Part shown: one piece after another, positions 28,221-37,284 of the stretch
How positions within the stretch are numbered: the first letter of the stretch is position 1
Layout of the letters: each line of letters opens with the position of its first letter
Origin: Christensenella intestinihominis
Lineage (GTDB): Bacteria; Bacillota; Clostridia; Christensenellales; Christensenellaceae
Reading direction: 5' to 3'
DNA length: 64,000 nt
Assembly: GCF_001678845.1 (NCBI RefSeq)
Contig: NZ_MAIQ01000004.1
Span: 124,001-188,000 of the forward strand
Made by a program: the position numbers and the translations under genes
Notes under the pieces: model-generated
The model's input: the letters and a program-made list of their open reading frames with translations, nothing else
What the model was told of the DNA's origin: nothing
Databases searched by the model: none

Positions 28221-28457
28221 ATGACTGACCTATTGGAAATCAGCAGGCTTTTGGCGGAACATTCCGCGTGCGATATCGAAGAAATCACACCGGATAAGTC
28301 CCTGGTGGGCGACCTTGGCCTGGATTCCTTCTCCCTGCTCGACGCCGCTTTGGCGTTCGAGGATCATTTTCACATTGCGATTCCGGACAGCGACCTGCAT
28401 CTTTTGAATACTGTCCAGGATGTGGTGGATTATATCAATACGCATACGAAGGAATAG
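28221..28457 (+). CDS. Acyl carrier protein
   Basis: 78 residues. The phosphopantetheine attachment site is GLDSFSLLD (Ser36). The helix pattern and acidic character fit a type II carrier protein. It is diverged from housekeeping AcpP (DSF rather than DSLD) and no fatty-acid synthesis gene is nearby, so it is probably a specialised carrier. It may be co-transcribed with the esterase and is followed by a terminator. Confidence 0.9.
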   Translation: MTDLLEISRLLAEHSACDIEEITPDKSLVGDLGLDSFSLLDAALAFEDHFHIAIPDSDLHLLNTVQDVVDYINTHTKE

Positions 28458-28485
28458 AAAAGGGCCGCCTTCCGGCAGCCCTTTT
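28458..28485. terminator. Bidirectional terminator
   Basis: AAAAGGGCCGCC-TTC-CGGCAGCCCTTTT between the convergent acyl carrier protein and ABC permease genes. Confidence 0.85.
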
Positions 28486-28498
28486 GTGGTGCGCTTTT

Positions 28499-29353
28499 TT
28501 ATTTCTTCTTTCTTGAAAGGTTCCAGATCGACAGCGCATAGAACACGGCCGCTGTGACAACCATGACAATGACGCAAACCGCAAGCGTCGTCATTTTTCC
28601 GTCAAATTCAAATTGCACGCCCAGCTCCGTATTAAATTCCTTAAGCATGCCCGCGGGCGCGCCGTCAAAGGAGACGGCTGCCGGCTGCTGCGTCATCACG
28701 GTACGGAAAAAGGACGCCGAATAAGACACCGGGAACACCTTGATAACGCCTTGTACCGCTTCGGGCAGGCTTCCGATCGGGATATAGACCCCGATTAAAA
28801 AGCCGATCAGGGTGCCGATCACCGTGCTTGCCGTGGTAAACGCATTCCGGCTTTTGAAGAAGGATACGAGGAACAGGACAATAGAGCTTGATGAAAGCAC
28901 GGAAAGGAAAATCCCGCCGACCACCTTTAGCATATTCTCCGCAGACAGTACCTCCCCGCCGGAAGCCACGATGAAAATTTCCCCCACGACGAGCGCGACC
29001 AGGCTCATGATTACGCCCACGGCAAACGCGCAAAAGATATAGCTGCCCGCAAGGCTTCCGCGCTTTAAAGGCGATACGGTGAAATCCTTCATGATTTTTC
29101 CCGCGCGGTCTTCCACCATAATGCCGAGCGCGCCAAGCGTGGAGGTCATGGAAATCACGGCGAGGATGCCCGCGATAACCCAGCTGTTCATCAGGAAGTC
29201 AACCCCTTTTACGTCCTTCATGCCCCCGGTGATCGTATCGCCGAGGAACACCGCATACAGCGCGATAATAATCAGCACCGAGAGCAGCGAGAAAAACACC
29301 GCGCCCCTGTCCCTGAAAAATAATTTCAAATTTCGTTTTGTCATTGCCCACAT
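28499..29353 (-). CDS. ABC-2 type exporter permease
   Basis: 284 residues, six hydrophobic segments, with the ABC-2 arrangement: a cytoplasmic N-terminus NLKLFFRDRGAVFFS, the ILAVISMTSTLGALGIMVEDRAGKIMKDF block and a basic C-terminus. Pairs with the ATPase encoded two bases upstream; together they resemble DrrAB-type drug or lipid exporters. Confidence 0.9.
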   Translation of the reverse strand: MWAMTKRNLKLFFRDRGAVFFSLLSVLIIIALYAVFLGDTITGGMKDVKGVDFLMNSWVIAGILAVISMTSTLGALGIMVEDRAGKIMKDFTVSPLKRGSLAGSYIFCAFAVGVIMSLVALVVGEIFIVASGGEVLSAENMLKVVGGIFLSVLSSSSIVLFLVSFFKSRNAFTTASTVIGTLIGFLIGVYIPIGSLPEAVQGVIKVFPVSYSASFFRTVMTQQPAAVSFDGAPAGMLKEFNTELGVQFEFDGKMTTLAVCVIVMVVTAAVFYALSIWNLSRKKK

Positions 29354-29355
29354 CG

Positions 29356-30270
29356 TTAATTCCTCACTTCCGAACCTGTAATATTCAGGAAAACGTCGTC
29401 CATTGTCCCCCGGCGCACCTCGAGGCCGGCGATTTCATCCCTGCATTTATCAATGATACCGATTGCGTCCGCCGTATGCCGCAGCCTGACGACGAAATCC
29501 CCTCCCGTTTTTTGGAATTCAATTCCCTCACGGTCCAGGAGCGCATGGAGCGCTTCCTCTTTTTTGGGGGTGATTTTCAGCATGTCCCGGGTATAATTTT
29601 CCTTAAGGTACGCGGGCGTTCCCTTGGCAAGGATGCGCCCGTGGTCCATGATGGTGATATAGTCTGCCTGCGCCGCCTCCTCCATGTAATGCGTGGTAAG
29701 GAATATCGTCATGTTGCGCTCCTTTTGCAGCAGGCGGATTGTGTCCCACACCTTACGGCGGGTCTGCGGGTCGAGGCCTGTCGTCGGTTCGTCGAGGAAC
29801 AGGACCTGCGGCGTGTTGACAAGGGCGCGCGCAATATCCGCCCGCCGCCGCTGCCCGCCGGAAAGCTTGCCGTAAGGACGGTTCCAGAAGCCCATTACAT
29901 CCGCCGTAAACGCGGCGGACGCGACCGCGTCCCGAAGGGCGTCTTTCCGCATCCCATAAAGGCTCCCCCGCAGCATCAGGTTTTCGCGCACGGTAAGCAG
30001 CGCGTCGAGCACGCTGTCCTGGAACACGATGCCAATTTCCGCGCGGATTGCCCCGTCGTCCCGTCCAAGCTCGTGCCCGTCCACCATAACCTGCCCCGCG
30101 TCCGGCGCGAGCTGTGTGGAAATCATGTCGATCGTCGTCGACTTGCCCGCGCCGTTCGGCCCCAAAAATGCAAAGAGGGACCCTTTTTCCACATAAAAAT
30201 CAATTCCTGCCACAGCCTGCACCGTTCCATAGGATTTCCTGAGGCCGCTGACCTCGATTATTTTTTCCAT
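29356..30270 (-). CDS. ABC transporter ATP-binding protein (DrrA type)
   Basis: 304 residues. Walker A GPNGAGKSTT, Q loop, signature LSGGQRRR, Walker B VLFLDEPTTGLD, H loop LTTHYMEE, then the C-terminal DUF4162-like extension (AYLKENYTRDMLKITPKK) usual for DrrA-type subunits. Energises the permease at 28499-29353. It is separated from the LytTR-DUF3021 genes by a terminator, but such exporters are often targets of LytTR regulators. Confidence 0.93.
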   Translation of the reverse strand: MEKIIEVSGLRKSYGTVQAVAGIDFYVEKGSLFAFLGPNGAGKSTTIDMISTQLAPDAGQVMVDGHELGRDDGAIRAEIGIVFQDSVLDALLTVRENLMLRGSLYGMRKDALRDAVASAAFTADVMGFWNRPYGKLSGGQRRRADIARALVNTPQVLFLDEPTTGLDPQTRRKVWDTIRLLQKERNMTIFLTTHYMEEAAQADYITIMDHGRILAKGTPAYLKENYTRDMLKITPKKEEALHALLDREGIEFQKTGGDFVVRLRHTADAIGIIDKCRDEIAGLEVRRGTMDDVFLNITGSEVRN

Positions 30271-30371
30271 ACCTTCCTGTCCTTTCGCTTTCTACGCATC
30301 CTACGTTACCAGCAGGAAAGGCCCGGTTCAAGCGGTTCCGGGCAAGGTGCATATTTTGCATGGTGAAATGC

Positions 30372-30398
30372 AAAAGGGACGCCAATGACGTCCCTTCA
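30372..30398 (-). terminator. Terminator after the DUF3021 gene
   Basis: AAGGGACG-TCATTGG-CGTCCCTTTT on the minus strand, with a short T run. Separates the LytTR-DUF3021 end of the operon from the ABC exporter. Confidence 0.65.
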
Positions 30399-30454
30399 AA
30401 ACCGCATCAATTGCTGCCGTAACAAAGCGGGCGCTCCGCGGCGCGCCCGGCCCG

Positions 30455-30862
30455 CTATTTCCGCTTCAGCTTTTTAATCTGCTTGTTGATATCCTCCGCG
30501 TCCGCCCTGTTCTTAATGACCAGCACGCCGAAGGTTACGAGGTAAACGATGCCGATCATGCCGAGCACAATGGGCACATAAGGCAGTTCCATGGGAATAA
30601 AGCCGCCGAAGCCGCCGATCAGGAACACGACCGCGACAATATCGACAAGGTCGACAATCATCTGCAGCGCCGGGCTGCTGACCGGCAGCCTGTCGGTAAA
30701 GGAGATGAGCACCGCAATACAGGTCGTCATCAGGAACAGGACCAGCACCGCTTCCGGCACCACATCCGCAAAACCCACCGTAACCGAGAGCACGGTATAA
30801 AGAAGCATCAGTGCGGTAAAGGAAATGCAGTCCATAGTGACATAAAACTTAAATTTCGACAT
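30455..30862 (-). CDS. DUF3021 family membrane protein
   Basis: 135 residues, four predicted helices (about 8-30, 38-56, 70-90 and 96-115) and a basic C-terminal tail (KQIKKLKRK). It follows the LytTR gene 13 bases downstream. LytTR-DUF3021 pairs are a recurrent Firmicutes arrangement in which the membrane protein is thought to restrain the regulator. AAGGGGG precedes ATG at 30862. Confidence 0.85.
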   Translation of the reverse strand: MSKFKFYVTMDCISFTALMLLYTVLSVTVGFADVVPEAVLVLFLMTTCIAVLISFTDRLPVSSPALQMIVDLVDIVAVVFLIGGFGGFIPMELPYVPIVLGMIGIVYLVTFGVLVIKNRADAEDINKQIKKLKRK

Positions 30863-30875
30863 TTTTCTTTCCCCC

Positions 30876-31313
30876 TTACAGCCCGAGCTTTTGTTTAAGC
30901 GCGTCCACATAGTGGCGGGTGACGATAACCTTTTCCCCGTTATCAAGCTCCGCTTCCATCTTTCCGTTCAAAAGCGCCCGTACGTTTTCCAGCCTTGTGA
31001 CGCTCAAAATACACGATTTGCTGATGCGTACGAAATTGGTCTTCGCAAGCTGGTTTTCCAGTTCATACAGCTTCATGCCGCATTCATAAACCTCCTGCTG
31101 CGTATAGACAAAGGTACGGTTATCCACCGATTCAAAGTAATAGACGTCCTCGAGGCGTATCTGGAAGGTTTTTCCATCCCGTTTCGCCGTGACGGAAAAG
31201 GAATACAGCCTGATTTGCTCAATCAGTTTTTCAAGCCCGGGATCGATAAGCCCGCATTTGATTGTAATTTCGACCTCTTCGTTGTCCGGCGACTGGTCGA
31301 TCAGCAATTTCAA
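30876..31313 (-). CDS. LytTR-family DNA-binding regulator without a receiver domain
   Basis: 145 residues. The C-terminal LytTR domain (about 45-143) has EDVYYFESVDNRTFVYT, FVRISKSCILSVTRLENVRAL and VIVTRHYVDALKQKL. No response-regulator domain is present. The frame extends far upstream into the helicase gene; I place the start at TTG 31313, which has GGGGGAG before it. It begins 14 bases after the EndoQ-helicase gene, so it is at the end of that operon. The DUF3021 protein is its probable membrane partner. Confidence 0.88.
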   Translation of the reverse strand: MKLLIDQSPDNEEVEITIKCGLIDPGLEKLIEQIRLYSFSVTAKRDGKTFQIRLEDVYYFESVDNRTFVYTQQEVYECGMKLYELENQLAKTNFVRISKSCILSVTRLENVRALLNGKMEAELDNGEKVIVTRHYVDALKQKLGL

Positions 31314-31327
31314 AATGGCTCCCCCCC

Positions 31328-34300
31328 TTAGAAGAATCCCAGTTGTTTTCCCGCGGACTTTTTGCGCGTATGCGCCGGTCCCTCCACAAGAAGCCGGGCC
31401 GGGATATCCACAAGGAAGGGCGACCGCTCTTCCCTGTTTGTAAGCATCACAAGCTCGTCCTGCGCGCGCGTCATTCCTACGTAAAACAGCCTGCGTTCCT
31501 CGTCTTCGTCGCATTCCCCGTCCTTTTTGCGGAAGGGAACCAGGCCGTCCCGAACGCCGCACAGGAACACGGCCGGGAATTCAAGCCCCTTTGCCGCATG
31601 CAGCGTCATCAGCGTGACCGCGTCAGACACATAGGTCCGCGAGCTGCTGCGCTTTACATCCCCCTCCGTCCCCAGCGTGAGGGAGGAAAGGAAATCCGCC
31701 ATGCGGCGGTGGAATACCGCCATGTTTTGCAGGCGCACAAGGCACGCGGGCGGCTCTTCGCCATATCCGTGATCTTCAATCCACCGCAAAAGAATCTCTG
31801 CGGGCGTATTTTTGCGCATCATGGGCGCATAGGCCCCGAAACGTCCGGCAAGCGCCGTTTCCCCCGCGTCCGCGAGAATGGACGAAAGGGCGGATAGGGT
31901 CCGCTTTCCCTGTCCGTAGGTATCCGCGACCTTTTCCAGCACCGCCGGGGGGACGCTCTCCGCCCGCAGGCAGGTTCCGAGCGCAACGCTGTCCTTCGGG
32001 TCGCATAAAACCCGGAAAAAGGCAAGCGCGCCGCGCACGCGGCGGTCGGCAAGGGTATTGTCTTTCCCAAGCACAACATAAGGAATCCCCTCTTTTATAA
32101 GGCAGTCTTCAATCAATTCCGCCTGCCGGTGGGTGCGGTAGAGGACGGCGATATCGGAAAGGCCGAAGGGCGCGTTCCCGCGTTTTTTATTTTGCGCATG
32201 GGCGGCAAGCATGTCGATCCCGCCCACCATAGCGTTAATTTCCTTTGCAATGAAGAGCGCTTCCGAAAAAGGCGAATCCGCCGTCAGCAGGCGCACCTTG
32301 CTTCCGCTTTCCCGCTGGGCCGTAAGCACAGGCTCGCTGCGGCGGACCACCGGGAGTGCGCAGCCGATGATTTCCGGCGTGGACCGGTAGTTCTTTTTCA
32401 GGCGTATTTCGCGCACGGGCCGGTCTTCCGCCAGCCGCTCGAAGCAATGCGCGTCCGACCCGCGGAAACCATAAATAGACTGGTCCGGGTCGCCGATCAC
32501 AAAGATTCCCTTGCTTTCTTTTCCCCACGCGCGGACCAGATCGAACTGCACGGGGTTAATGTCCTGGAATTCATCCACCAGCAAATGCCCAAAGCGCGGG
32601 AAAAGCGTTTCGCATTTTGCGCCGCCCGCGCGGAATTTTTCCAGTGTGTCCGCCAGGATATCGTCGAAATCGAGCACGCCAAGGCTGCGCAGCCGCGTGC
32701 AATAGGAGTCATACACCACCTGCGGGATATCGCCCGCACCGCCGTTCTTGATCCGGGAAACCGCCTGCATTGCCTCGCGCGGTTTTACCGCGCAGTTGCA
32801 CGCGGTAAGCGTATCGGAAAGGATGGCCAGCGCTTCCTGTTCGTCCGCCACCGTTACATTTTTATCCCATTCCTTCAGCAGGCCGAGGCCGATGGAATGA
32901 AAGGTGCCGATGTGCATCGCCCCTGCCGTTTTTTTATCGCCGAAATGCGCCTCCAGGCGTTCCCGCATTTCATTTGCGGCTTTATTGGTGAAGGTCACCG
33001 CCGTGATGCTGTCCGGAGATACGCCACATTGCTCCACAAGCCAGGCGATACGGCATACGAGGGTGCGCGTCTTTCCCGTGCCCGGCCCCGCAAGTACGGC
33101 AACCGCAGGTTCCGCGGCGGAAGCGGCGGCCCATTGCTCTTCATTGAGGCCGTACGGGTTTTCTTCCGTGCCCGGTCCGCGCCCCGGTTCCGCCGGTTTC
33201 TCGTCCGGCTGCCTGCTTCCTGCCTGCACAGCCTCGTGTTTTTCCGGCGCTTGTTTCGGTTCGTCCGCAAACAGGCTTAGCTGGCCGGACAGCGTTTCCA
33301 CCTCACTTTTGTTCATCACGAGGATTTTCCCATATTCACCGTCGTAGCCCGGATGGATTTCCACCTCGTCGCAGCGCAGCCGCCGGATACCCTCGGCAAT
33401 ACATACGCCCGCTTCACGCTCGATTTCCGCAAGCGGCGTTTCGCGCAGGATCGTGAGTTCCGGGCCAAGCGCCCGGAGAAGCTCCAGGTATTGCGCGCGC
33501 ACCTTCTTGCTCGCGGGAGTAAGCCCCATAGACGAGGCCACCACCTCGGGCAAAGGCACGATGCTTTCAAAATGCCGGGCGCGCGGCGGAACATAGCCTT
33601 CCTCCCGGTCCGCAAGCTCTACCACGCGGTGGTAAACGCCAACCGTGATGCGCCGCCCGCACACCGGGCACTTGCCGCCGGCGGCGATGGTTTCCTCCGG
33701 CGTCATGCACACCTTGCAGTTCCGGTGGCCGTCGTTATGGTATTTCCCTTCCTCCGGGAAAAATTCGAGCGTCCCGTGGAATTCATCCGTATCGCGGTTT
33801 TGAAGCGCCGCCGCAATGGCGGGATAACTCATTTCCGTATTGAAAAGGTTGGCTTCCCGCGCAAGGTTCGCGGGGGAATGCGCGTCCGAGTTGGACACCA
33901 TCGTAAACCGGTCGAGCGCCGACAGGCGCCAGTTCATGGGCGGGTCGGACGACAGGCCCGTTTCGAGCGCGTGGATGTGGGGCGTTAAATCCCCGAAGCA
34001 TTCCTCGATGGTATCAAAGCCCGAATAGGCGCCGAACAGCGAAAAATGCGGCGTCCAGATATGCGCCGGGATAAAGATTGCCTCCGGGCAGATATCGAGC
34101 GTGATTTCCAGCAAATCGCGGCTCGGGAGCCCAAGGATCGGCCGTCCGTCGGAATGCAGGTTGAAGGAAAGCTCAAGCTTGTGGGAAAGCGCTTCCGCCG
34201 CCTCGAGCGAGGGCAACAGGATGACATTGTGGATTTTCCGCACCTTGCCGTCTTGCTTGTAAATCGAGCTGATTTCCCCGGAAAGGACAAACCGCGGGCT

Positions 34301-34540
34301 TACCGGGGGGCCTCCGACTTCATCCGCAATACGGTATTCCTCTTTTAATTGGTACAGCCCTTCTTCGGCCGGGACAAGTTTTTCCTTCAGCTCTTCCCGC
34401 CATGCGGGATGCGTAAAGTCGCCCGTGCCAAGGAGGTCTATCCCCTTCCGCCGCGCCCACAGTTCGAGGTGCTCCGGTACGCATTCCTTACTCGTCGCCC
34501 GCGAATATTTGGAATGGATGTGCAGGTCTGCTACAAACAT
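31328..34540 (-). CDS. Fusion of EndoQ-like PHP nuclease and UvrD/PcrA-type helicase
   Basis: 1070 residues. Residues 1-415 match the EndoQ (TIGR00375) layout: PHP metal motif DLHIHSKYS (His7, His9), GTGDFTHP, a SNSDAHSPAN motif (Asp219, His221), then a four-cysteine zinc finger (Cys275, Cys278, Cys291, Cys294) and a C-terminal PGYDGEYGKILVM. EndoQ enzymes nick DNA 5' to hypoxanthine, uracil and abasic sites. After a Pro/Glu-rich linker (about 425-462) comes an SF1 helicase: Walker A GPGTGKT (485-491), VDEFQDINPVQ, IGDPDQSIYGFRGSD, KNYRS and a LMTLHAAKGLEFPAVF end. Nicking and unwinding in one chain suggests repair of deaminated DNA. The start abuts the previous stop (TAAATG). Confidence 0.88.
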   Translation of the reverse strand: MFVADLHIHSKYSRATSKECVPEHLELWARRKGIDLLGTGDFTHPAWREELKEKLVPAEEGLYQLKEEYRIADEVGGPPVSPRFVLSGEISSIYKQDGKVRKIHNVILLPSLEAAEALSHKLELSFNLHSDGRPILGLPSRDLLEITLDICPEAIFIPAHIWTPHFSLFGAYSGFDTIEECFGDLTPHIHALETGLSSDPPMNWRLSALDRFTMVSNSDAHSPANLAREANLFNTEMSYPAIAAALQNRDTDEFHGTLEFFPEEGKYHNDGHRNCKVCMTPEETIAAGGKCPVCGRRITVGVYHRVVELADREEGYVPPRARHFESIVPLPEVVASSMGLTPASKKVRAQYLELLRALGPELTILRETPLAEIEREAGVCIAEGIRRLRCDEVEIHPGYDGEYGKILVMNKSEVETLSGQLSLFADEPKQAPEKHEAVQAGSRQPDEKPAEPGRGPGTEENPYGLNEEQWAAASAAEPAVAVLAGPGTGKTRTLVCRIAWLVEQCGVSPDSITAVTFTNKAANEMRERLEAHFGDKKTAGAMHIGTFHSIGLGLLKEWDKNVTVADEQEALAILSDTLTACNCAVKPREAMQAVSRIKNGGAGDIPQVVYDSYCTRLRSLGVLDFDDILADTLEKFRAGGAKCETLFPRFGHLLVDEFQDINPVQFDLVRAWGKESKGIFVIGDPDQSIYGFRGSDAHCFERLAEDRPVREIRLKKNYRSTPEIIGCALPVVRRSEPVLTAQRESGSKVRLLTADSPFSEALFIAKEINAMVGGIDMLAAHAQNKKRGNAPFGLSDIAVLYRTHRQAELIEDCLIKEGIPYVVLGKDNTLADRRVRGALAFFRVLCDPKDSVALGTCLRAESVPPAVLEKVADTYGQGKRTLSALSSILADAGETALAGRFGAYAPMMRKNTPAEILLRWIEDHGYGEEPPACLVRLQNMAVFHRRMADFLSSLTLGTEGDVKRSSSRTYVSDAVTLMTLHAAKGLEFPAVFLCGVRDGLVPFRKKDGECDEDEERRLFYVGMTRAQDELVMLTNREERSPFLVDIPARLLVEGPAHTRKKSAGKQLGFF

Positions 34541-34744
34541 TTAGTATTCCTGTCCTTTTTTCGGTTCAAAGTGGTCGCATTTGTTCTTTTCGCCCGTCAG
34601 CATCTCCGGGTCGATATCCCCGTAGACCTGGCAGGACCGTATTTCAGGCATGCCCGGCGCAAAGGTGAGCACGCCATAGTGCACGCAGTTATAGCACAAC
34701 ACGTTTTCCTCATTGACATAATTCTGTTTGATCTGGATTCCCAA
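34541..34744 (-). CDS. Small four-cysteine protein
   Basis: 67 residues from a TTG start with AAAGGAG upstream. The pattern CYNCVHYGV ... CQVYGD ... CDHFEP suggests one metal site. It lies between the DUF1847 and EndoQ-helicase genes and touches the latter, so they are co-translated. No family recognised. Confidence 0.75.
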   Translation of the reverse strand: MGIQIKQNYVNEENVLCYNCVHYGVLTFAPGMPEIRSCQVYGDIDPEMLTGEKNKCDHFEPKKGQEY

Positions 34745-34770
34745 CTGAATTCTCCTTTATCGAATACTCG

Positions 34771-35409
34771 TTATTCCTCATACCCGTGGTCTTTTGAAAA
34801 GGTATGCAACTTTTTATAAAAGCCGTCGGCAAGGTATACCGCGGCGAGCGGGTTATGCCCCGTCACACGGTCTTTCACGGCAAGCACGGTCATGGGCGCC
34901 TGCGTATGGCGGATGAAAAGCGTATCGTGCCCCACGCACAGCCCGAGGATGATATTGAAATCCGTCTTTTCCCCATTCAGGAGCTTGGCCTGCCAAACCG
35001 GATTGCACATCGCTTCAAAACCGCCGTGCTGCTTTTCCTCTTCCTTAACGCCGATCCCGGTTTTGTCCGCGCTGCCGACCTTACAGCCGACGGAAACGAC
35101 GTCAAAACCATTTTCCCGGAAAATACGGGCTGCAACTTTTGCCTCATTATGCAGGCCCATACAAAAGGCAAAGCCGAGCTTCCGATAGCCCATCCGCTTA
35201 CAGAAATCCATGATTTCCTCGATGCGGGTAAGCCTTCCGTAGCCGCTGCTTTCCACAATGGCGGAAACCCGCGCAATCTCGCGTTCCTCGCCTTCATACC
35301 CTGCGTAAAAATCGGTTTCCCCGCCAAAGGAAGGGCAGTTTTTCGGCGCGTGCTCCGCATCGTGCCTGCGGCAGGAGCCCTGCGCACAATCCGCACAAAA
35401 ATAAGACAT
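34771..35409 (-). CDS. DUF1847 putative metal-binding protein
   Basis: 212 residues. N-terminal CADCAQGSCRRHD and CPSF, with further conserved cysteines in FCMGLHNEA, VGCKVGSADK, AMCNPVWQA and LGLCVGHD, are typical of DUF1847. Role unknown; it may bind an Fe-S cluster or zinc. GTG at 35418 is an alternative start, but GGGGTG before ATG 35409 fits better. First gene of the operon DUF1847, small Cys protein, EndoQ-helicase, LytTR, DUF3021. Confidence 0.85.
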   Translation of the reverse strand: MSYFCADCAQGSCRRHDAEHAPKNCPSFGGETDFYAGYEGEEREIARVSAIVESSGYGRLTRIEEIMDFCKRMGYRKLGFAFCMGLHNEAKVAARIFRENGFDVVSVGCKVGSADKTGIGVKEEEKQHGGFEAMCNPVWQAKLLNGEKTDFNIILGLCVGHDTLFIRHTQAPMTVLAVKDRVTGHNPLAAVYLADGFYKKLHTFSKDHGYEE

Positions 35410-35624
35410 CCGTTTCACCCCGTTTCGCTTACAATAATTTTATTATACCACGAAAAAAACGCCGGGGAACGCCTTCTCCGTTTAAAATATTGACCTGCTG
35501 CGGCAATCCGCATTCCGGCAAAAATCCCCGCCAACCGGAAGCGAAATATTTATTCCCGGTTTCCGGCGCATCCCAAAGCCGCCCTGCCACAGGCTTTGCC
35601 CCGACCATACAGCGGGGTTTAAGC

Positions 35625-35653
35625 TTGCAGGCACAGCGCGTTTGCGGTAAGAT
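35625..35653 (+). promoter_or_regulatory. Promoter of the aminotransferase gene
   Basis: TTGCAG, 17 bases, TAAGAT, about 40 bases before the start codon. Confidence 0.65.
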
Positions 35654-35692
35654 ATCCTTGTATCAACTAACGACTACTTGCGGAGGCGGAAT

Positions 35693-36856
35693 ATGAAATT
35701 TGCGGATAAAATGAAAATATTCGATTTGAATATTTTTTCCAAGCTGGAAGAAAAGCGCGCGGAGCTTCTCCGGCGGGGCATGGAGGTCATCAACCTTTCG
35801 GTGGGCACGCCTGATTTCAAGCCGGACGACCACGTGATTGCCGCCTTGCAGGAGGCGGCGGGGGTCGCGGATAACTTCAAATATTCCCTTGCCGACCTTC
35901 CCGAGATGACCGATGCGGTGATTGCGTGGTATAAGCGGCGGTACGGCGTTTCCCTTACGCCCGAACAGGTGATGTCCGTTTACGGCACGCAGGAGGGTAT
36001 GGCGCATGTCGCGCTGCCAATCTGCAACCCCGGCGACCTTGTGATCGCCCCTGATCCGTGCTATCCGGTATTTATGTTTGGCCCGCGTATGGCGGAAGCG
36101 GAAATATATTATACGCCGCTGAAAAAAGAAAACAATTTCCTGATCGATTTTGACAGTATCCCTGAAGAGGTCGCAAGGCGCGCAAAAATGATCGTCGTTT
36201 CCTATCCCAACAACCCGGTAACGGCAGTTGCGGATTATGCCTTCTATGAAAGGCTCGTCCATTGGGCAAAAAAATACGATGTGATCGTAATCCATGACAA
36301 CGCCTATTCCGAGCTTGTGATGGACGGCGAGCCCGGGATGTCGTTCCTCGCCGTCCCGGGGGCGATGGACGTGGGGATTGAATTCAATTCCCTCTCCAAA
36401 TCATATAACCTGACGGGGCTGCGCATTTCCTTTGCCATGGGCAATACGGAAATCATCCGCAACTTCCGCTGTTTGCGTTCGCAGATCGATTACGGGATTT
36501 CCTTCCCGGTGCAAAAGGCGGCGATTGCCGCGCTCAGCGGCCCGCAGGATATTTTGGAGCGTAACCGTGCAGGGTACCGCGCGCGCCGGGATGCGCTGTG
36601 CGGCGGCCTTCGGAGCATCGGCTGGGATGTCCCCGATTCCCCGGGCACGATGTTCGTATGGGCGCCGCTGCCGAAGGGTTATGAAAAATCGTGGGACTTC
36701 GCCCTCGAGCTGATGGATAAAACCGGGGTAATCTGTACCCCCGGCGAAAGCTTTGGCCCGGCGGGCGAGGGCTTCGTACGGCTTGCACTGGTGGCGGACG
36801 TACCCACCATAGAGCGCGCGGTGCGCCTGATCCACGAAAGCGGGATGATAAAATGA
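35693..36856 (+). CDS. Class I/II PLP-dependent aminotransferase
   Basis: 387 residues, fold type I. VINLSVGTPDFKPD, VSYPNNPVTAVADYAFYERLV, VIVIHDNAYSEL and SLSKSYNLTGLRIS (PLP-binding Lys in SLSKS) are visible, with C-terminal PGESFGPAGEGFVRLALV. It resembles the LL-diaminopimelate aminotransferase/aspartate-type group, but no lysine or diaminopimelate gene lies nearby, so the amino acid it uses cannot be told. GGAGG before ATG 35693. It overlaps the MmcQ gene by four bases. Confidence 0.9.
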   Translation: MKFADKMKIFDLNIFSKLEEKRAELLRRGMEVINLSVGTPDFKPDDHVIAALQEAAGVADNFKYSLADLPEMTDAVIAWYKRRYGVSLTPEQVMSVYGTQEGMAHVALPICNPGDLVIAPDPCYPVFMFGPRMAEAEIYYTPLKKENNFLIDFDSIPEEVARRAKMIVVSYPNNPVTAVADYAFYERLVHWAKKYDVIVIHDNAYSELVMDGEPGMSFLAVPGAMDVGIEFNSLSKSYNLTGLRISFAMGNTEIIRNFRCLRSQIDYGISFPVQKAAIAALSGPQDILERNRAGYRARRDALCGGLRSIGWDVPDSPGTMFVWAPLPKGYEKSWDFALELMDKTGVICTPGESFGPAGEGFVRLALVADVPTIERAVRLIHESGMIK

Positions 36857-37215
36857 ACTATGAATGGCTTCGCGAATATTGCCTCAGGAAGCCGGGGGTG
36901 ACCACGGACTACCAGCCCGAATGGGAAGCCACGCGTTATTTTGTGGGCGGCAAAATGTTTGCCATGCAGGGCGGAGACAGGGAAGGGCGGCCAATTTTCA
37001 CGATGAAGCTCGCGCCCGCGCTCAGTGATTTCCTGCGCCACCAGCACCCCGGGGATATCGTGCCCGGCTATTATATGAACAAAATCCACTGGAGTTCCCT
37101 CTATCTCGAGGGAAACGTGCCCGGGGAAACTGTGCGGAAGATGGCCGACAAGGCATACGAAGCCGGGCTTGCCGCATTGCCAAAGAAAAAGCAGCGCGAG
37201 ATCAGGGAACTATAA
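36853..37215 (+). CDS. MmcQ/YjbR family protein
   Basis: 120 residues with the YjbR signatures NYEWLREYCLRKPGV, ATRYFVGGKMFAM, FTMKLAP and PGYYMNKIHWSSLYL. These are small DNA-binding-like alpha/beta proteins of unknown role. The start codon overlaps the aminotransferase stop (ATGA), so they are translationally coupled. Confidence 0.9.
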   Translation: MNYEWLREYCLRKPGVTTDYQPEWEATRYFVGGKMFAMQGGDREGRPIFTMKLAPALSDFLRHQHPGDIVPGYYMNKIHWSSLYLEGNVPGETVRKMADKAYEAGLAALPKKKQREIREL

Positions 37216-37229
37216 TTGCCGAACAGCCG

Positions 37230-37259
37230 AAAAGGACGGCATGCGCCGTCCTTTTTTTA
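37230..37259. terminator. Terminator
   Basis: AAAAGGACGGC-ATGC-GCCGTCCTTTTTTT after the MmcQ gene; also usable from the opposite strand. Confidence 0.88.
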
Positions 37260-37284
37260 ATGCTTGCCCAATCATCCCGTTCTT

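Noticed and set aside
30876-31562. 228-codon version of the LytTR protein
   Set aside because: The extra N-terminal part lies inside the helicase gene in another frame; the TTG start at 31313 has a good ribosome binding site.
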